Below, in pieces: positions 1 through 14,100 of a DNA stretch of 64,000 nt (position 1 is its first letter; each line of letters starts with the position of its first letter). The notes beneath the pieces were generated by a model that made no database searches, was not told the DNA's origin, and worked only from the letters and a program-made list of their open reading frames with translations. Both the position numbers and the translations under genes were made by a program. Location: assembly GCF_014201335.1 (NCBI RefSeq), contig NZ_JACHEB010000007.1:115263-179262 (forward strand), in the 5' to 3' direction. The stretch is from Tunturiibacter gelidiferens (GTDB lineage: Bacteria; Acidobacteriota; Terriglobia; Terriglobales; Acidobacteriaceae).

Positions 1-987
1 AAGGCACCGCTCCAAGTAACCGCCAATCACGGCAACATCGAACTCACCGCTATCACCGGCCCAGTCATCGCGCACGTCAACAACAGCGACTCTGATCTCT
101 CCGCACACAGCGTTTCGGGGCCTGTCACCATTCAGGGCCGCGGACACGACACCACTCTCTCTGATCTCAGTGGTCCCGTGACCATGAGTGGCGACTTCTT
201 CGGGACCACACACTACGAACGTATCCGTGGGCCCATCAAGTTTCATACCAGCCGCACCGACCTCCAGTTCGCCCGCCTTGACGGCGAGATCGACATCAGC
301 CACGCCGATATCTCTGCCAGTGAAGCTGTCGGCCCCCTGACTCTCACCGCGGGCAATCGCAATGTCACTCTCGATCGCGTCGCGGGCGACGTCACTGTCA
401 CCAACCGCAACGGGTCAGTTGATCTCACAAGCGCTCCTCCCCTTGGGAATGTCACTGTGGAGAATCGGAACGGCTCTGTAAATCTGACTCTTCCCGAGCA
501 ATCGAACTTCGGCTACCAGCTCGATGCCACTAACGGAAACATCGAAAGCGACTTCTCTCAAATCAAGTCCGACGACGATGATGACAAAAAGAATGTCATA
601 ACCGGCACCATTGGCAAAGGCGGTCCACTCCTGCACATCTCCACTAGTCAGGGCGACATCTCTGTGAAGAAGGGGAGCGTGATGCCACTGCCTCCTATGC
701 CTCCTATGCCAAAGATCACCCCTCTTCCCCCAATGCCGAAGATCACCGCTATGCCACCCGATGCGCGTCAGGCAATGGAAGAAGCGAAGCAGGAGGCGCG
801 AGAAGCCACCAGCGAAGGCAAAGAGGCCGCGACGGAAGGTCAACGGGAAGCCAAACAAGCTGCGGACGAAGCTAGACGTGAAGCGAAGCAAGCTGCGGAT
901 GAGGCTAGACGAGAGGCTAAGGAAGCTGCCGACGAAGCTAAACGTGAAGCAAAGGACGTAAAACAGCAAAAAGATCCGAACGAATAG
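1..987 (+). CDS. DUF4097-type beta-strand repeat protein, 5' end missing
   Basis: The frame is open from the first base, so the gene starts upstream; 328 residues are visible. The N-terminal two thirds are short Gly/Asn/Asp-rich strands (repeated patterns such as NRNGSVDLTS and NRNGSVNLTL) typical of the DUF4097/DUF4098 right-handed beta fold found in many acidobacterial envelope proteins. Next comes an acidic patch (DDDDDKK), a Pro/Met-rich linker with repeated PPMPKIT units, and a C-terminal Ala/Glu/Lys/Arg tail in which an 11-residue unit close to EAKQAADEARR recurs, predicting a long charged helix or coiled coil. No enzymatic role is known for the family; any signal peptide would lie outside the window. 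The fold call is good, the cellular role is unknown. Confidence 0.75.
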   Translation, partial: KAPLQVTANHGNIELTAITGPVIAHVNNSDSDLSAHSVSGPVTIQGRGHDTTLSDLSGPVTMSGDFFGTTHYERIRGPIKFHTSRTDLQFARLDGEIDISHADISASEAVGPLTLTAGNRNVTLDRVAGDVTVTNRNGSVDLTSAPPLGNVTVENRNGSVNLTLPEQSNFGYQLDATNGNIESDFSQIKSDDDDDKKNVITGTIGKGGPLLHISTSQGDISVKKGSVMPLPPMPPMPKITPLPPMPKITAMPPDARQAMEEAKQEAREATSEGKEAATEGQREAKQAADEARREAKQAADEARREAKEAADEAKREAKDVKQQKDPNE

Positions 988-1059
988 GCTCACCCCAATG
1001 GATCAGGTTTCCTCTGTCTCCATAAAGAGAAAGCGTGAACTTGCTCTCAGCTGTGCGGC

Positions 1060-2007
1060 TTACTGTTTTTTGGTGATCATCACTGCGGCCGGCGCGTGGA
1101 TCCCATAAGTTTCGGCAAAGCTCCTCTGATTGATTCCCAAACTCAACCGCCCGCGCGAGTCAATATAAGCCAACGGCTTTCCGACGGCTACGTCGCTGAA
1201 GGTCTTCACAAATGGCAACTGATAGGTCTGTCCATTCACCTGCACCGGCACCGTATCGCCTACCTTGTACCCCAGCTTGGCAAACGTCTCCGCTGGCACA
1301 TTCAACACCAGATTGCCGAACGGTCCGTCAGTGCCGATCACCTCGCCATGCAACCCCGCTTCATCCACGGTCGCCGTATGAAGATCTAACCTCACAAGAC
1401 TGGCAACATCAACGGGTGGTCCAGCCGTAGCCCAATCGTCTCCCCGGGCCAAGTGCGCACCAGCCGGGGAAAAGATGTCCCTTCCATGGAAAGTGGACGA
1501 GGTCTTTGCTCCGATCATCCACTCCGGATTGGTGATCTCTCTCACTCCATCAATTCCGTCCCGATCCTGCACCAAGGTCAGCAGGCCGTTGTCCGGCAAT
1601 ACAAAGAACTGACCTTTCCTGGATCGCGCGATGATCGCTCGCCGCGTACTCCCTACCGTGGGATCGATCACAACTACAAATACAGCGTCCGTCGAAAAGT
1701 AAGGAGCCGAGCCAGCGAGAAATCGAGCTCCTTCTGCAATGTCATACGGAGTCGCCTGGTGTGTGATGTCAATGACCTGGACTCCGGGTGCCACACCATT
1801 CATTACCGCTTTGCATATTCCCACAGCATCGTCCTTCACATCGAAGTCCGTCATGAACCCGATTGTGCGGAGTGCGCTTGCCTTCTGTCGGGGCTGTACG
1901 CGAGCGGTCGTTGCCTGTGCGAGCGGTCGAGGAACGCCTCCAGTTAGAGAGAAAGCGATGAGCGCTAGGGTAAGCGGATAGCACCCAAATAAGCCAAGAG
2001 GTCTCAC
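1060..2007 (-). CDS. SAM hydrolase / SAM hydroxide adenosyltransferase family protein with signal peptide
   Basis: The 315-residue product matches the DUF62 family that cleaves S-adenosylmethionine with hydroxide to adenosine and methionine. Family motifs seen: FMTDFDVKDDAVG near residue 50 (usually TDFG..D..VG), VVIDPTVGSTRR (usually V.DPGVGS.R), FVLPDNGLLT, and TFHGRDIFSPAGAHLA. Unusually, about 30 residues precede the domain and look like a Sec signal peptide (a hydrophobic stretch and then ALAQ-like cleavage context), although family members are normally cytosolic. The gene is convergent with the DUF4097 gene and stands alone. The family call is strong; the exported location and the true substrate are inferred. 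Confidence 0.85.
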   Translation of the reverse strand: MRPLGLFGCYPLTLALIAFSLTGGVPRPLAQATTARVQPRQKASALRTIGFMTDFDVKDDAVGICKAVMNGVAPGVQVIDITHQATPYDIAEGARFLAGSAPYFSTDAVFVVVIDPTVGSTRRAIIARSRKGQFFVLPDNGLLTLVQDRDGIDGVREITNPEWMIGAKTSSTFHGRDIFSPAGAHLARGDDWATAGPPVDVASLVRLDLHTATVDEAGLHGEVIGTDGPFGNLVLNVPAETFAKLGYKVGDTVPVQVNGQTYQLPFVKTFSDVAVGKPLAYIDSRGRLSLGINQRSFAETYGIHAPAAVMITKKQ

Positions 2008-2116
2008 AGTCGGAATCTCCGCAAAAGATTTGATGTTTGCATCAATCTAATCACAATTAGGGATTTCTGTGCTCTCGAGTAAATGCAGACTTATAAGAAG
2101 GAAGCTTTCAGGCAAG

Positions 2117-2146
2117 TAAAAGCCCCATTCTCGAAAGAATGGGGCT
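2117..2146 (-). terminator. Rho-independent terminator of the rRNA operon
   Basis: A perfect 10-bp stem (AGCCCCATTC pairing with GAATGGGGCT) with a 6-nt loop is followed on the minus strand by a short T run. It lies about 10 bp beyond the 3' end of the 5S gene. Confidence 0.85.
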
Positions 2147-2155
2147 CTGTAATAT

Positions 2156-2273
<118 letters not shown>

Positions 2274-2429
2274 AGTTTAGAAATCTCGCTCTCGCGATCT
2301 TCCACAACTGAATAGATTGGGGATTTAGACGTTTGTTACTTGTTGCGTAGTTTCCAAAAGATATAACTACAAAGCTTGTATTGAATGTCTCCAGAACAGC
2401 GGACTTTCACTGCGCAGAGTAAATTCTAT

Positions 2430-5379
<2,950 letters not shown>

Positions 5380-5773
5380 TAGAATTTACTCGCACGCAGC
5401 AGAGTGACAACCTCTGCAACATAGAGCTATCTACGTTTGATATAGTCCACGCCTGTGTCGTACAACCGTCATCTCAACTTACGAGAATCAGGTCGGTAAC
5501 ACGAAAATTATTCTAAAGACACTCAATACTGACGACAGCGTCGCAATCAGAGACAACCTGAAAGCTAGCTACTCAGCCTTGTAGTTATATTTACCCAATC
5601 TATTCAGTTGTCAAAAATCATGGAGCGATTCGCATTGCTGCGTCATCACTTCGCGCCCTCAGGCGGCTTGAGCATTCCTGCTCAAGGTTCAACCTCCGCA
5701 GTGCAGAGACTCAACCTCAAGCAGACATCGCTTGTCTTACATATCCATATCGAACATGCCAATCGAGAAGTCA
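5380..5773. other. Spacer between 23S rRNA and tRNA-Ala
   Basis: About 390 bp of internal transcribed spacer. No coding region or further tRNA is seen; it should hold the 23S processing stem, which was not delimited. Confidence 0.7.
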
Positions 5774-5849
5774 TGGTGGAGCTGAACGGGATCGAACCGT
5801 TGACCCCCTGCTTGCAAAGCAGGTGCTCTCCCAACTGAGCTACAGCCCC
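5774..5849 (-). tRNA. tRNA-Ala (anticodon TGC)
   Basis: The minus strand reads GGGGCTGTAGCTCAGTTGGG... and ends ...CAGCTCCACCA. The acceptor stem GGGGCTG pairs with CAGCTCC, the CCA end is genomically encoded, and the anticodon loop TTTGCAA gives TGC (plus-strand 5814-5816). The T loop GGTTCGATCC is intact. It sits in the usual rRNA spacer position. Confidence 0.97.
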
Positions 5850-5884
5850 TTGATGATCAGATTACCTGACCGTCGGGATAAAGG

Positions 5885-7787
<1,903 letters not shown>

Positions 7788-8719
7788 TGGTTTGCTTGCC
7801 GCACATCGACAGGGGTCGGTGCGGATCAAGCGCCCCCGGTGCTCGAAAACACCCGGAGGTTTATAACTAGTGAGAATGACTAAACCAAATTTCGTATCAT
7901 CTCACGACTGGCACGTTCAACTATGTTGTCAAAGATCCGAACTGCATCCACCTAAGCGGGCAGCTTTGGATCAAGGACTGAATCGGCATAAGCCATATTC
8001 GTGTCCTCGAACTTGATGCGCTGTTGTCGTCTGTATTTGCCACTTACTTTTAGCTCTCTCTTTTGGTCTTGCTTCGACTCTACGAGGAGCGCTTCAGTAG
8101 CGTGTGACGTTTTAGCGAACTTTTCGAGATTATCAATTCTTACCTCGCTTGTCAACTCTTATTTTCGTTTTCTTCAGGCTTGATTCCGGCCTGCCGACTC
8201 CGAAGAGGTTGACAATCATTCGCTCAGCACAAAATGTCAAAACATCGTGACGCCCGAAAACGAGCGCGGAGCACTTAGCTCCTAGTATTTCTCAAATCAA
8301 CTGCAGTGGCTTGGGTTTGGATTGCCGGTAGGCCCTGAGGCTCTAAACCGATATCAAACGCTTGGACTGCGCTCCGTCATACCTTGTTACTTGCTCTCGT
8401 CTTGCCAGAGCCAAGGTGCGAAGCAGTGTTGCTTTACTTCTCACCTAGAGTATCGTGCTTTTTGTTTCCGTGCAAGCTTGTTGCTTTCCACTTCGTTTCA
8501 GGCCGTATGCCTCTCTGCGACTTCCTGAGATTATCAGCGACAGAGCCTCCGTGCAAGCTCAAGGCTGTGAATAATCGCGGTTTCCTGTCGAAAAGTCGAT
8601 TTCGGCCAACAATGACGGGGTGATTAAAGTTCCGACTATTTTGACTTTGTTTGAATAGTGGCCTGGGTGGCGGTTTTGACTGCTGACAATTCAATGCGCC
8701 GGTCTAGAATCGTTCCACT
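7788..8719. other. Leader and promoter region of the rRNA operon, no gene
   Basis: About 930 bp lie between the 16S gene and the divergent DUF4337 gene. Short open frames here lack family resemblance and ribosome-binding sites. The minus strand contains three exact TTGACA hexamers (plus-strand 7927-7932, 8150-8155 and 8235-8240), consistent with tandem rRNA promoters. The AT-rich part nearest the DUF4337 gene should hold that gene's promoter, not identified. Confidence 0.6.
8129..8155 (-). promoter_or_regulatory. Candidate rRNA operon promoter
   Basis: The minus strand reads TTGACA, 15 bp, GATAAT. The -35 is consensus and the -10 matches 5 of 6. The spacer is shorter than the optimal 17 bp, which weakens the call. 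It would give a leader of about 335 nt before 16S, a plausible length. Confidence 0.4.
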
Positions 8720-9265
8720 ATGGAAGCTAACGAAGTTTCAGAGTTTGCCAATCAGATGCGGGAGTCCGGTGGAGAAGAGTCGCTGAAGAGTATTTCGCTC
8801 GGAATCTCGATACTTGCCGTACTGGTCGCCATGGTCACTGTGCTTGGACATCGCACTCACACTGAGGCTGTGTTGATGCAGTCGCGTGCGGGCGATCAGT
8901 GGAACGAGTACCAGGCGAAGAAGATTCGCATGGATAATCTTTCGGTGACGCTGGACCTTCTTGCGATAGAGCCCACCGCGAACTCATCTCTGCTTGAGAC
9001 AAAGCGGAAGGAGTACGAGGCTCACGTTGAGAAGTGGAAGGACGATCTTGCGGAGGAGCAGGCGAAGGCTCGTGAGTTCGAGGCCGAAGTGACCAAGGCT
9101 GAGGCCAAGGCTTCTCGCTACGATCTAGGCGAGGCCCTGTTGCAGATTTCGGTGGTGCTTTGCTCGATTACGCTCTTCACGCGAAGGCAACACTACTTCC
9201 TGCTTGGGCTTGCGCTTGGCGCGGCCGGGGTCGTCGTGGCCTGTTCGGGGCTACTGGTTCACTAA
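8720..9265 (+). CDS. DUF4337-type membrane protein
   Basis: The 181-residue protein has one membrane segment near residues 25-43 (SLGISILAVLVAMVTVLG), a central charged helical region rich in Glu, Lys and Ala (about 60-130) that includes the conserved stretch with QWNEYQAKKIR, and two C-terminal hydrophobic segments (about 138-152 and 160-180). This layout and the QWxxYQAK motif match DUF4337, a family of unknown function common in Gram-negatives. It is monocistronic, divergent from the rRNA operon and convergent with the metal-transporter gene. Confidence 0.8.
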   Translation: MEANEVSEFANQMRESGGEESLKSISLGISILAVLVAMVTVLGHRTHTEAVLMQSRAGDQWNEYQAKKIRMDNLSVTLDLLAIEPTANSSLLETKRKEYEAHVEKWKDDLAEEQAKAREFEAEVTKAEAKASRYDLGEALLQISVVLCSITLFTRRQHYFLLGLALGAAGVVVACSGLLVH

Positions 9266-9413
9266 CTTCTTCGATCGCGCGATCGGCGACCCCAGCATCA
9301 TAAGTTATTTATATTCATGATCCTACGCCGTCATTTTTGTTTCCAGCGTGCAGTCGCAGCCGTTACTTCTCCAGCGTTCGCGGGAGCGAAAACGGCCAAT
9401 CGAGCATGGTCGC

Positions 9414-10145
9414 TCAGCTTGGATGGGTGTTGAGGAGGTTCGCGAGCGTGTAGGCGACGGCGGCTGCAGCTCCCCCGATGAGCACGGTTTGGAGAGCGCT
9501 GCGTAGCCAACCGGTTCCGACCAGTTTGCCCTTGAGTGCGCCGAAGATGGCGAGCGCAAGCAGCGTAATCATGACGGAAAGTTTGAGAGCGGTGAGGTTG
9601 TCTGCTACGAGCATGTAAGGCAGCAGAGGGATGAGGCCGCCGGCAATGTAGGAGATCGCGATGGTGAGGGCGGAGCGATGAGCGCGGTTTGCAGCGGGCT
9701 TTTCGAGGCCGAGTTCAAAGCGCATCATGAAGTCGACCCATGCGGTGGGGTTTTGTTTGAGTGCTGCGAGTACGGGCTCTGCACTGGCGCGGCTCACCGA
9801 ATACTGTTCGAAGATCTCGTAGATCTCTTCTTCTTCATCACGTGTGCGTTCGACGATCTCGCGCTCTTCACGTTGGCGCTCGGAGACGTAGTGTTCGGCA
9901 TCGCCACGTGCGGCGAGATAGCCGCCGAGGCCCATAGCGATGGAGCCAGCGGCGATCTCTGCAAGACCGGCGAGGACGACGATGTGGGAGGACGCGACGG
10001 CACCGGAGAGACCTGCGGCTAGTGCAAAGGGAACGGTGAGTCCGTCGGAGAGCCCGATGACGATATCGCGAACCACCTCAGAGGATTCGAAGTGGCCTTC
10101 GATGTGGGGGCCGTGGGTGTGGGGCGCGTGGGCTACCTCATGCAT
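9414..10145 (-). CDS. VIT1/CCC1-family divalent metal transporter
   Basis: The 243-residue protein matches the vacuolar iron transporter family (Fe2+/Mn2+ export). Seen: the N-terminal segment VVRDIVIGLSDGLTVPFALAAG (the family signature DxxxGxxDGxxxxFAL), GSIAMGLGGYLAARGD ending the second helix, a Glu-rich cytoplasmic metal-binding region (about residues 85-115), and C-terminal helices including SALTIAISYIAGGLIPLLPY. Length and five-helix layout are typical. A His-rich N-terminus (HEVAHAPHTHGPHIEGH) could add metal binding. It likely exports iron or manganese across the inner membrane; the exact metal is not determinable. Confidence 0.9.
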   Translation of the reverse strand: MHEVAHAPHTHGPHIEGHFESSEVVRDIVIGLSDGLTVPFALAAGLSGAVASSHIVVLAGLAEIAAGSIAMGLGGYLAARGDAEHYVSERQREEREIVERTRDEEEEIYEIFEQYSVSRASAEPVLAALKQNPTAWVDFMMRFELGLEKPAANRAHRSALTIAISYIAGGLIPLLPYMLVADNLTALKLSVMITLLALAIFGALKGKLVGTGWLRSALQTVLIGGAAAAVAYTLANLLNTHPS

Positions 10146-10303
10146 TCCGGTAGTTTAGTGCAGGGTTCGCGAAGGAAGGCAAGCGCTGCACGTTGGGGCT
10201 GGGTTTGTCGGAGGTTTTTGCGGACGCCGGAGAGTCTTTCGTGGTGATAGACCGTCTGTATGAGCACGAGACTTCGGGTAAAAAGTAAGGCGGATGGTGC
10301 GGG

Positions 10304-11152
10304 ATGAAGCAGCAGTGGATGCGGCGTTCTGGAGCAAAGTTGCTGGTGATTGTGATGGCAGCGCTGCCTTTGCCGATGCGAGCTCAGCAGAGCGATGACG
10401 AACGCGAGGGACCGGCCTTTGCGGGCGGGCAGATGGTGCGCGGCACAGTGACGGCCGCAGCTGCTGATCATTTGACGGTGAAGACGGAGGCGGGCGAGGT
10501 GTACCAGGTGGTCGTCTCCGCTAACACGCGGGTAAACAAAGACAGGCAGCCGGCGAAGATGGTCGATATCAAGGCAGGTGATGGCGTGGGCGCGATGGGA
10601 GTTCTCGACCCTGCGACCAAGACAGTGCATGCAGTCTTTATCGGCGTGATGGACGCGGAGCAGGTGAAGAAGGCGCGCGAAGGGATGGGCAAGGTCTTCA
10701 TCACGGGGCGCGTGACTGCGATCGATATGGATGCGCTGAAGATCACGGTGTTGCGGCCAGATGGCGTGAGCCAAGTGATCGGGGTGGATGAGCAGACGTC
10801 GTTCAAACGCGGCGGCCGTGGCATGTCGATGCTTGCGAGTGGTGCGGGCGTGACTGAGTTGGGGTCGGGTAGTGGAAGAGGGAGCGGGAGCGGTAGCGGA
10901 GGAACGGTTTCAGGGAATGCAGCAGGAAGTGGGAACAGCTCTGGTGGAGAGAGTATTACGCTTGCGGATGTGAAGGTTGGAGACGCTGTGGCTGGACGTG
11001 GAGCGTTGAAGAATGGAACATTCGTGCCAACGGAGTTAGGTGTGTCGGATCCTGCGGCACGGCGACGAAGGCGAGAGCTTGAGGGCGGCACATCTGCAGC
11101 GGCTCCGAGTGGGGCGGCTGTTCCGGCGAAGACTGGTACGGCGCCTCAATAG
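10304..11152 (+). CDS. DUF5666-domain exported protein
   Basis: The 282-residue protein begins with a signal peptide (MKQQWMRRSGAKLLVIVMAA..., cleavage near LPMRAQQ). Two beta-rich DUF5666-like units follow: one around residues 45-105 (VRGTVTAAAADHLTVKT, ...VGAMGVLDP) and one around 125-165 (ITGRVTAIDMDALKITVLRPDG), then a Gly/Ser linker and a short C-terminal unit. DUF5666 domains resemble OB-like extracytoplasmic folds of unknown function. The stop codon is immediately followed by the ATG of the TonB-receptor gene, so the two are very probably co-transcribed and may act together at the envelope. Confidence 0.8.
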   Translation: MKQQWMRRSGAKLLVIVMAALPLPMRAQQSDDEREGPAFAGGQMVRGTVTAAAADHLTVKTEAGEVYQVVVSANTRVNKDRQPAKMVDIKAGDGVGAMGVLDPATKTVHAVFIGVMDAEQVKKAREGMGKVFITGRVTAIDMDALKITVLRPDGVSQVIGVDEQTSFKRGGRGMSMLASGAGVTELGSGSGRGSGSGSGGTVSGNAAGSGNSSGGESITLADVKVGDAVAGRGALKNGTFVPTELGVSDPAARRRRRELEGGTSAAAPSGAAVPAKTGTAPQ

Positions 11153-14100
11153 ATGGGAATCGTGTGTTTGGGGTCGATGAAGCGAGGCGAGGTAAAGGTG
11201 CAGGGACTGATTCAAGGTATGGTAGTGGGCCTGGTGCTAACGGGTAGCGTGTGGGGACAAGCTGTGCCGCCGGTTCTACCACCGGCACCGGCTGACGCGC
11301 AGAGCACGTCTGGAACACCTGCTACGACTGTTACGACACCTGCGCCAGCCGCTACAACGTCTGGGGCGGGCGAGGCGAGCGGTGGGACGATTTCGGGGAC
11401 GGTCAAGGCGGGAGCGGTGCCATTGCCTGGAGTCGCGGTGACTGCGAGCAATACGCTGACCGGCAAGAAGTATGCGACGACGACCGATGTGAACGGCACG
11501 TTTGCGATGACGGTTCCGCGCAATGGCCGCTATGTGGTGAAGGCGGAGTTGGCGGCATTTGCGGCCGATACAAAAGAGGTTTTGATTAACGCGGCTGGAC
11601 AGAACGGCGGAAAACCGACGCAAGTGGCGGAGTTTGGGTTGCAACTGGCCTCACGGGTGCAGCAGCAGGAGGAGCGTCAGGCCGCGGCGACGAGCGCTGG
11701 AGTTGCGCGTGGGCTGCAGGCGCTGAGTGTGACCGGAGATACGTCGGGGTCGGCGGATGCGACGGCAAGTGGAGGAGGGGCTGCGGGGGCGCAGGTGCCG
11801 ACGCTGTCGGGGCTTGGTGGGAGCGAGGCGGCGGCGAGTGATTCGGTGACAGTGAATGGCGCGGTGGGGCAGACGAACGGACTTGCGGGATTCAGCGAAG
11901 ATGACGTTCGGGAGCGCATCCGGGATGCGATCGCACAGGCGCAGCGACAGGGTGGGGCGGTTGGCGATATTGCTAATTCGGTGGCGGGGATGCTGGGTGG
12001 TATGGCTGGGGGCGGAGGATTTGGCGGTGGCGGTGGTGGACGAGGGTTTGGTGGCGGCGGAGGTGGGGGCGGTGGACGTGGCGGCGGTGGTGGAGGCGGT
12101 GGGTTTCGAGGGTTTAATCCTACGCAGCCGCATGGAGCGATCTTCTACCAGGGTGGAAACGGCGCACTCGATGCTACTAACTTTTCATTGACAGGCGCTC
12201 CGGTGGTGAAGCCGGACTACAGTACGAACAGGTTTGGAGTGAGCTTTACGGGGTCTCCGTTTATACCCGGTTTGGTGAAGGCAAGTACGAAGCAGTTCAT
12301 CTTCCTAAACGTGACGGGACAGCGGAATACGACTCCTACGAACCTATACGGCACGGTGCCCACGCTGGCGGAACGGGATGGAGATTTCTCGGGGCTTACA
12401 AACACAGTCGGCGGCGTGACAACTCCGGTGACGCTGTATAACCCTGCGACGGGGCAGCCGTTTGTGAATAATCAGGTGCCCGTATCTTCGCAGGCTGCGG
12501 CCCTGCTGAACTATTATCCTGCTCCAAATATCCCAACAACGGGGCGACAGGGGTACAACTACCAGACAATTACGACTGCGGGGAACAACGCCACTACCGC
12601 AGCGCTGCGGTATGTGCGGAACTTTGGACAGAGCAACAGTTTCGGCGGCGGGCGCAGGCAGCAGCAGGGGAACGGACCGGCAACGCTGCGACAGAATATC
12701 AACTTCAATGGGAGCTACTCGCACTCGGCTGCGGATAATCGGAATATCTTTTTGCCGCTGGGTGGTACGACCGAAACGGACGGGTATGGCGTCACGGCGG
12801 GCTACACGATTGGATATGGCAAGCTGACCAACAATGCTTCGATTAACTGGAATCGCTCGCACGCGACGGCGCGTAATTACTTTACGAACGGAATCAATCC
12901 GCTGAATGGGACGGGCATCACTGTTCCGAAGCCGGTGATTGGAGGGGAGCCGGGGATCTATAACGGGTTGCCGAGTGTGGGGATCTCGAACTATACGGGG
13001 TTGACGCAGGCGTTGCCGAGCGATGTTCTGAATCAGACGATCTCATTCTCGGACTTTGTGAGTTACAGATACAAGAAACACAATATGCGCTACGGGCTTG
13101 ATATTCGGCGGGTGCATGCGGATTCGGTGGGCGGAACAAATGTGGTGGGGTCGTTTACGTTTACCGGGTACGCGACGCAGAATCCGGCGAGCAGTTGTAC
13201 GCCTTCGACGACGGTGACTTGTCCGGTGTTGTCGCCGAGTGGGTATGGGCTGGCGGATTTTCTGCTGGGGCTGCCCCAGCAGTCGACGATTCAAGCGGCG
13301 ACGGAGAAGACGTATCTGCGCGCGAATGTTTTTGATTGGTATGCGCAGGATGACTGGCGCGTGCTCGCGAATCTGACGCTGAACTATGGGTTGCGGTATG
13401 AGTATTTTTCGCCTTACGTGGAGAAGGATAATCGGTTGGTGAACCTGGATCACAATTCAGATTTTTCCGTGGTGATACCGGTGTGTCCGGTGGCGGTTGC
13501 GGGGGCGTGCGGCACCGGGGCGGTGAGGTCGCTGGTCAATCCGGATAGGAATATGTACTCGCCGCGAGTGGGGTTTGCGTATCGGCCGAAGCTGAAGGTC
13601 TTCAAAGATACGGTGGTACGCGGGGGCTATGGGATTAACTTCAACACGGGGCAGTATGCGACGCTGGCGAGGAATCTGTCGTCGCAGGTGCCGTTCGCGC
13701 TGACGCAGACGAACGTGGTGGGGCAGACGGGATGCTCGCCGACGACGCTGACGCTGGCGAATGGATTTGACTGTTCGACGACGCCGGTGCAGAACAACTA
13801 TGCGGCGAATTTGGACTACAGGCTGGGGCATGTGCAGGTTTGGAACCTGGATATTCAGCGGACGTTTCCGTTGGGGATCGTGGCGAATATTGGGTACAAC
13901 GGGGCGAAGGGTGGAGAGCTGGATATTGTGAGGGCGCCGAATCGAACGGCGTCGGGAGTATTGAATCCGGGGGCGCAGCCTTTCAACTATGAGGATTCGC
14001 AGGGGTTTTCGCGGTTTGAACAACTTAGCGTGAATGTACGGAAGAGGCTGCAAAAGGGCGTTTCGCTGCAGGCGACGTATCACTATGGGCACTCGATTGA

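Noticed and set aside
415..993. Long minus-strand frame over the DUF4097 gene
   Set aside because: Antisense to a well-supported frame; Leu/Arg-rich composition is the mirror of Glu/Lys/Ala codons.
7837..7860. Hairpin near CCGGTG and CACCCGG considered as a terminator
   Set aside because: Bulged stem with no T run, upstream of 16S; more likely leader structure or chance.
7952..8155. 67-codon minus-strand frame in the rRNA leader
   Set aside because: Its start falls on the candidate -35 box and no ribosome-binding site or family match is seen.
8209..8240. TTGACA and TGTCAA as inverted pair, possible divergent promoters
   Set aside because: No acceptable -10 boxes at proper spacing on either strand.
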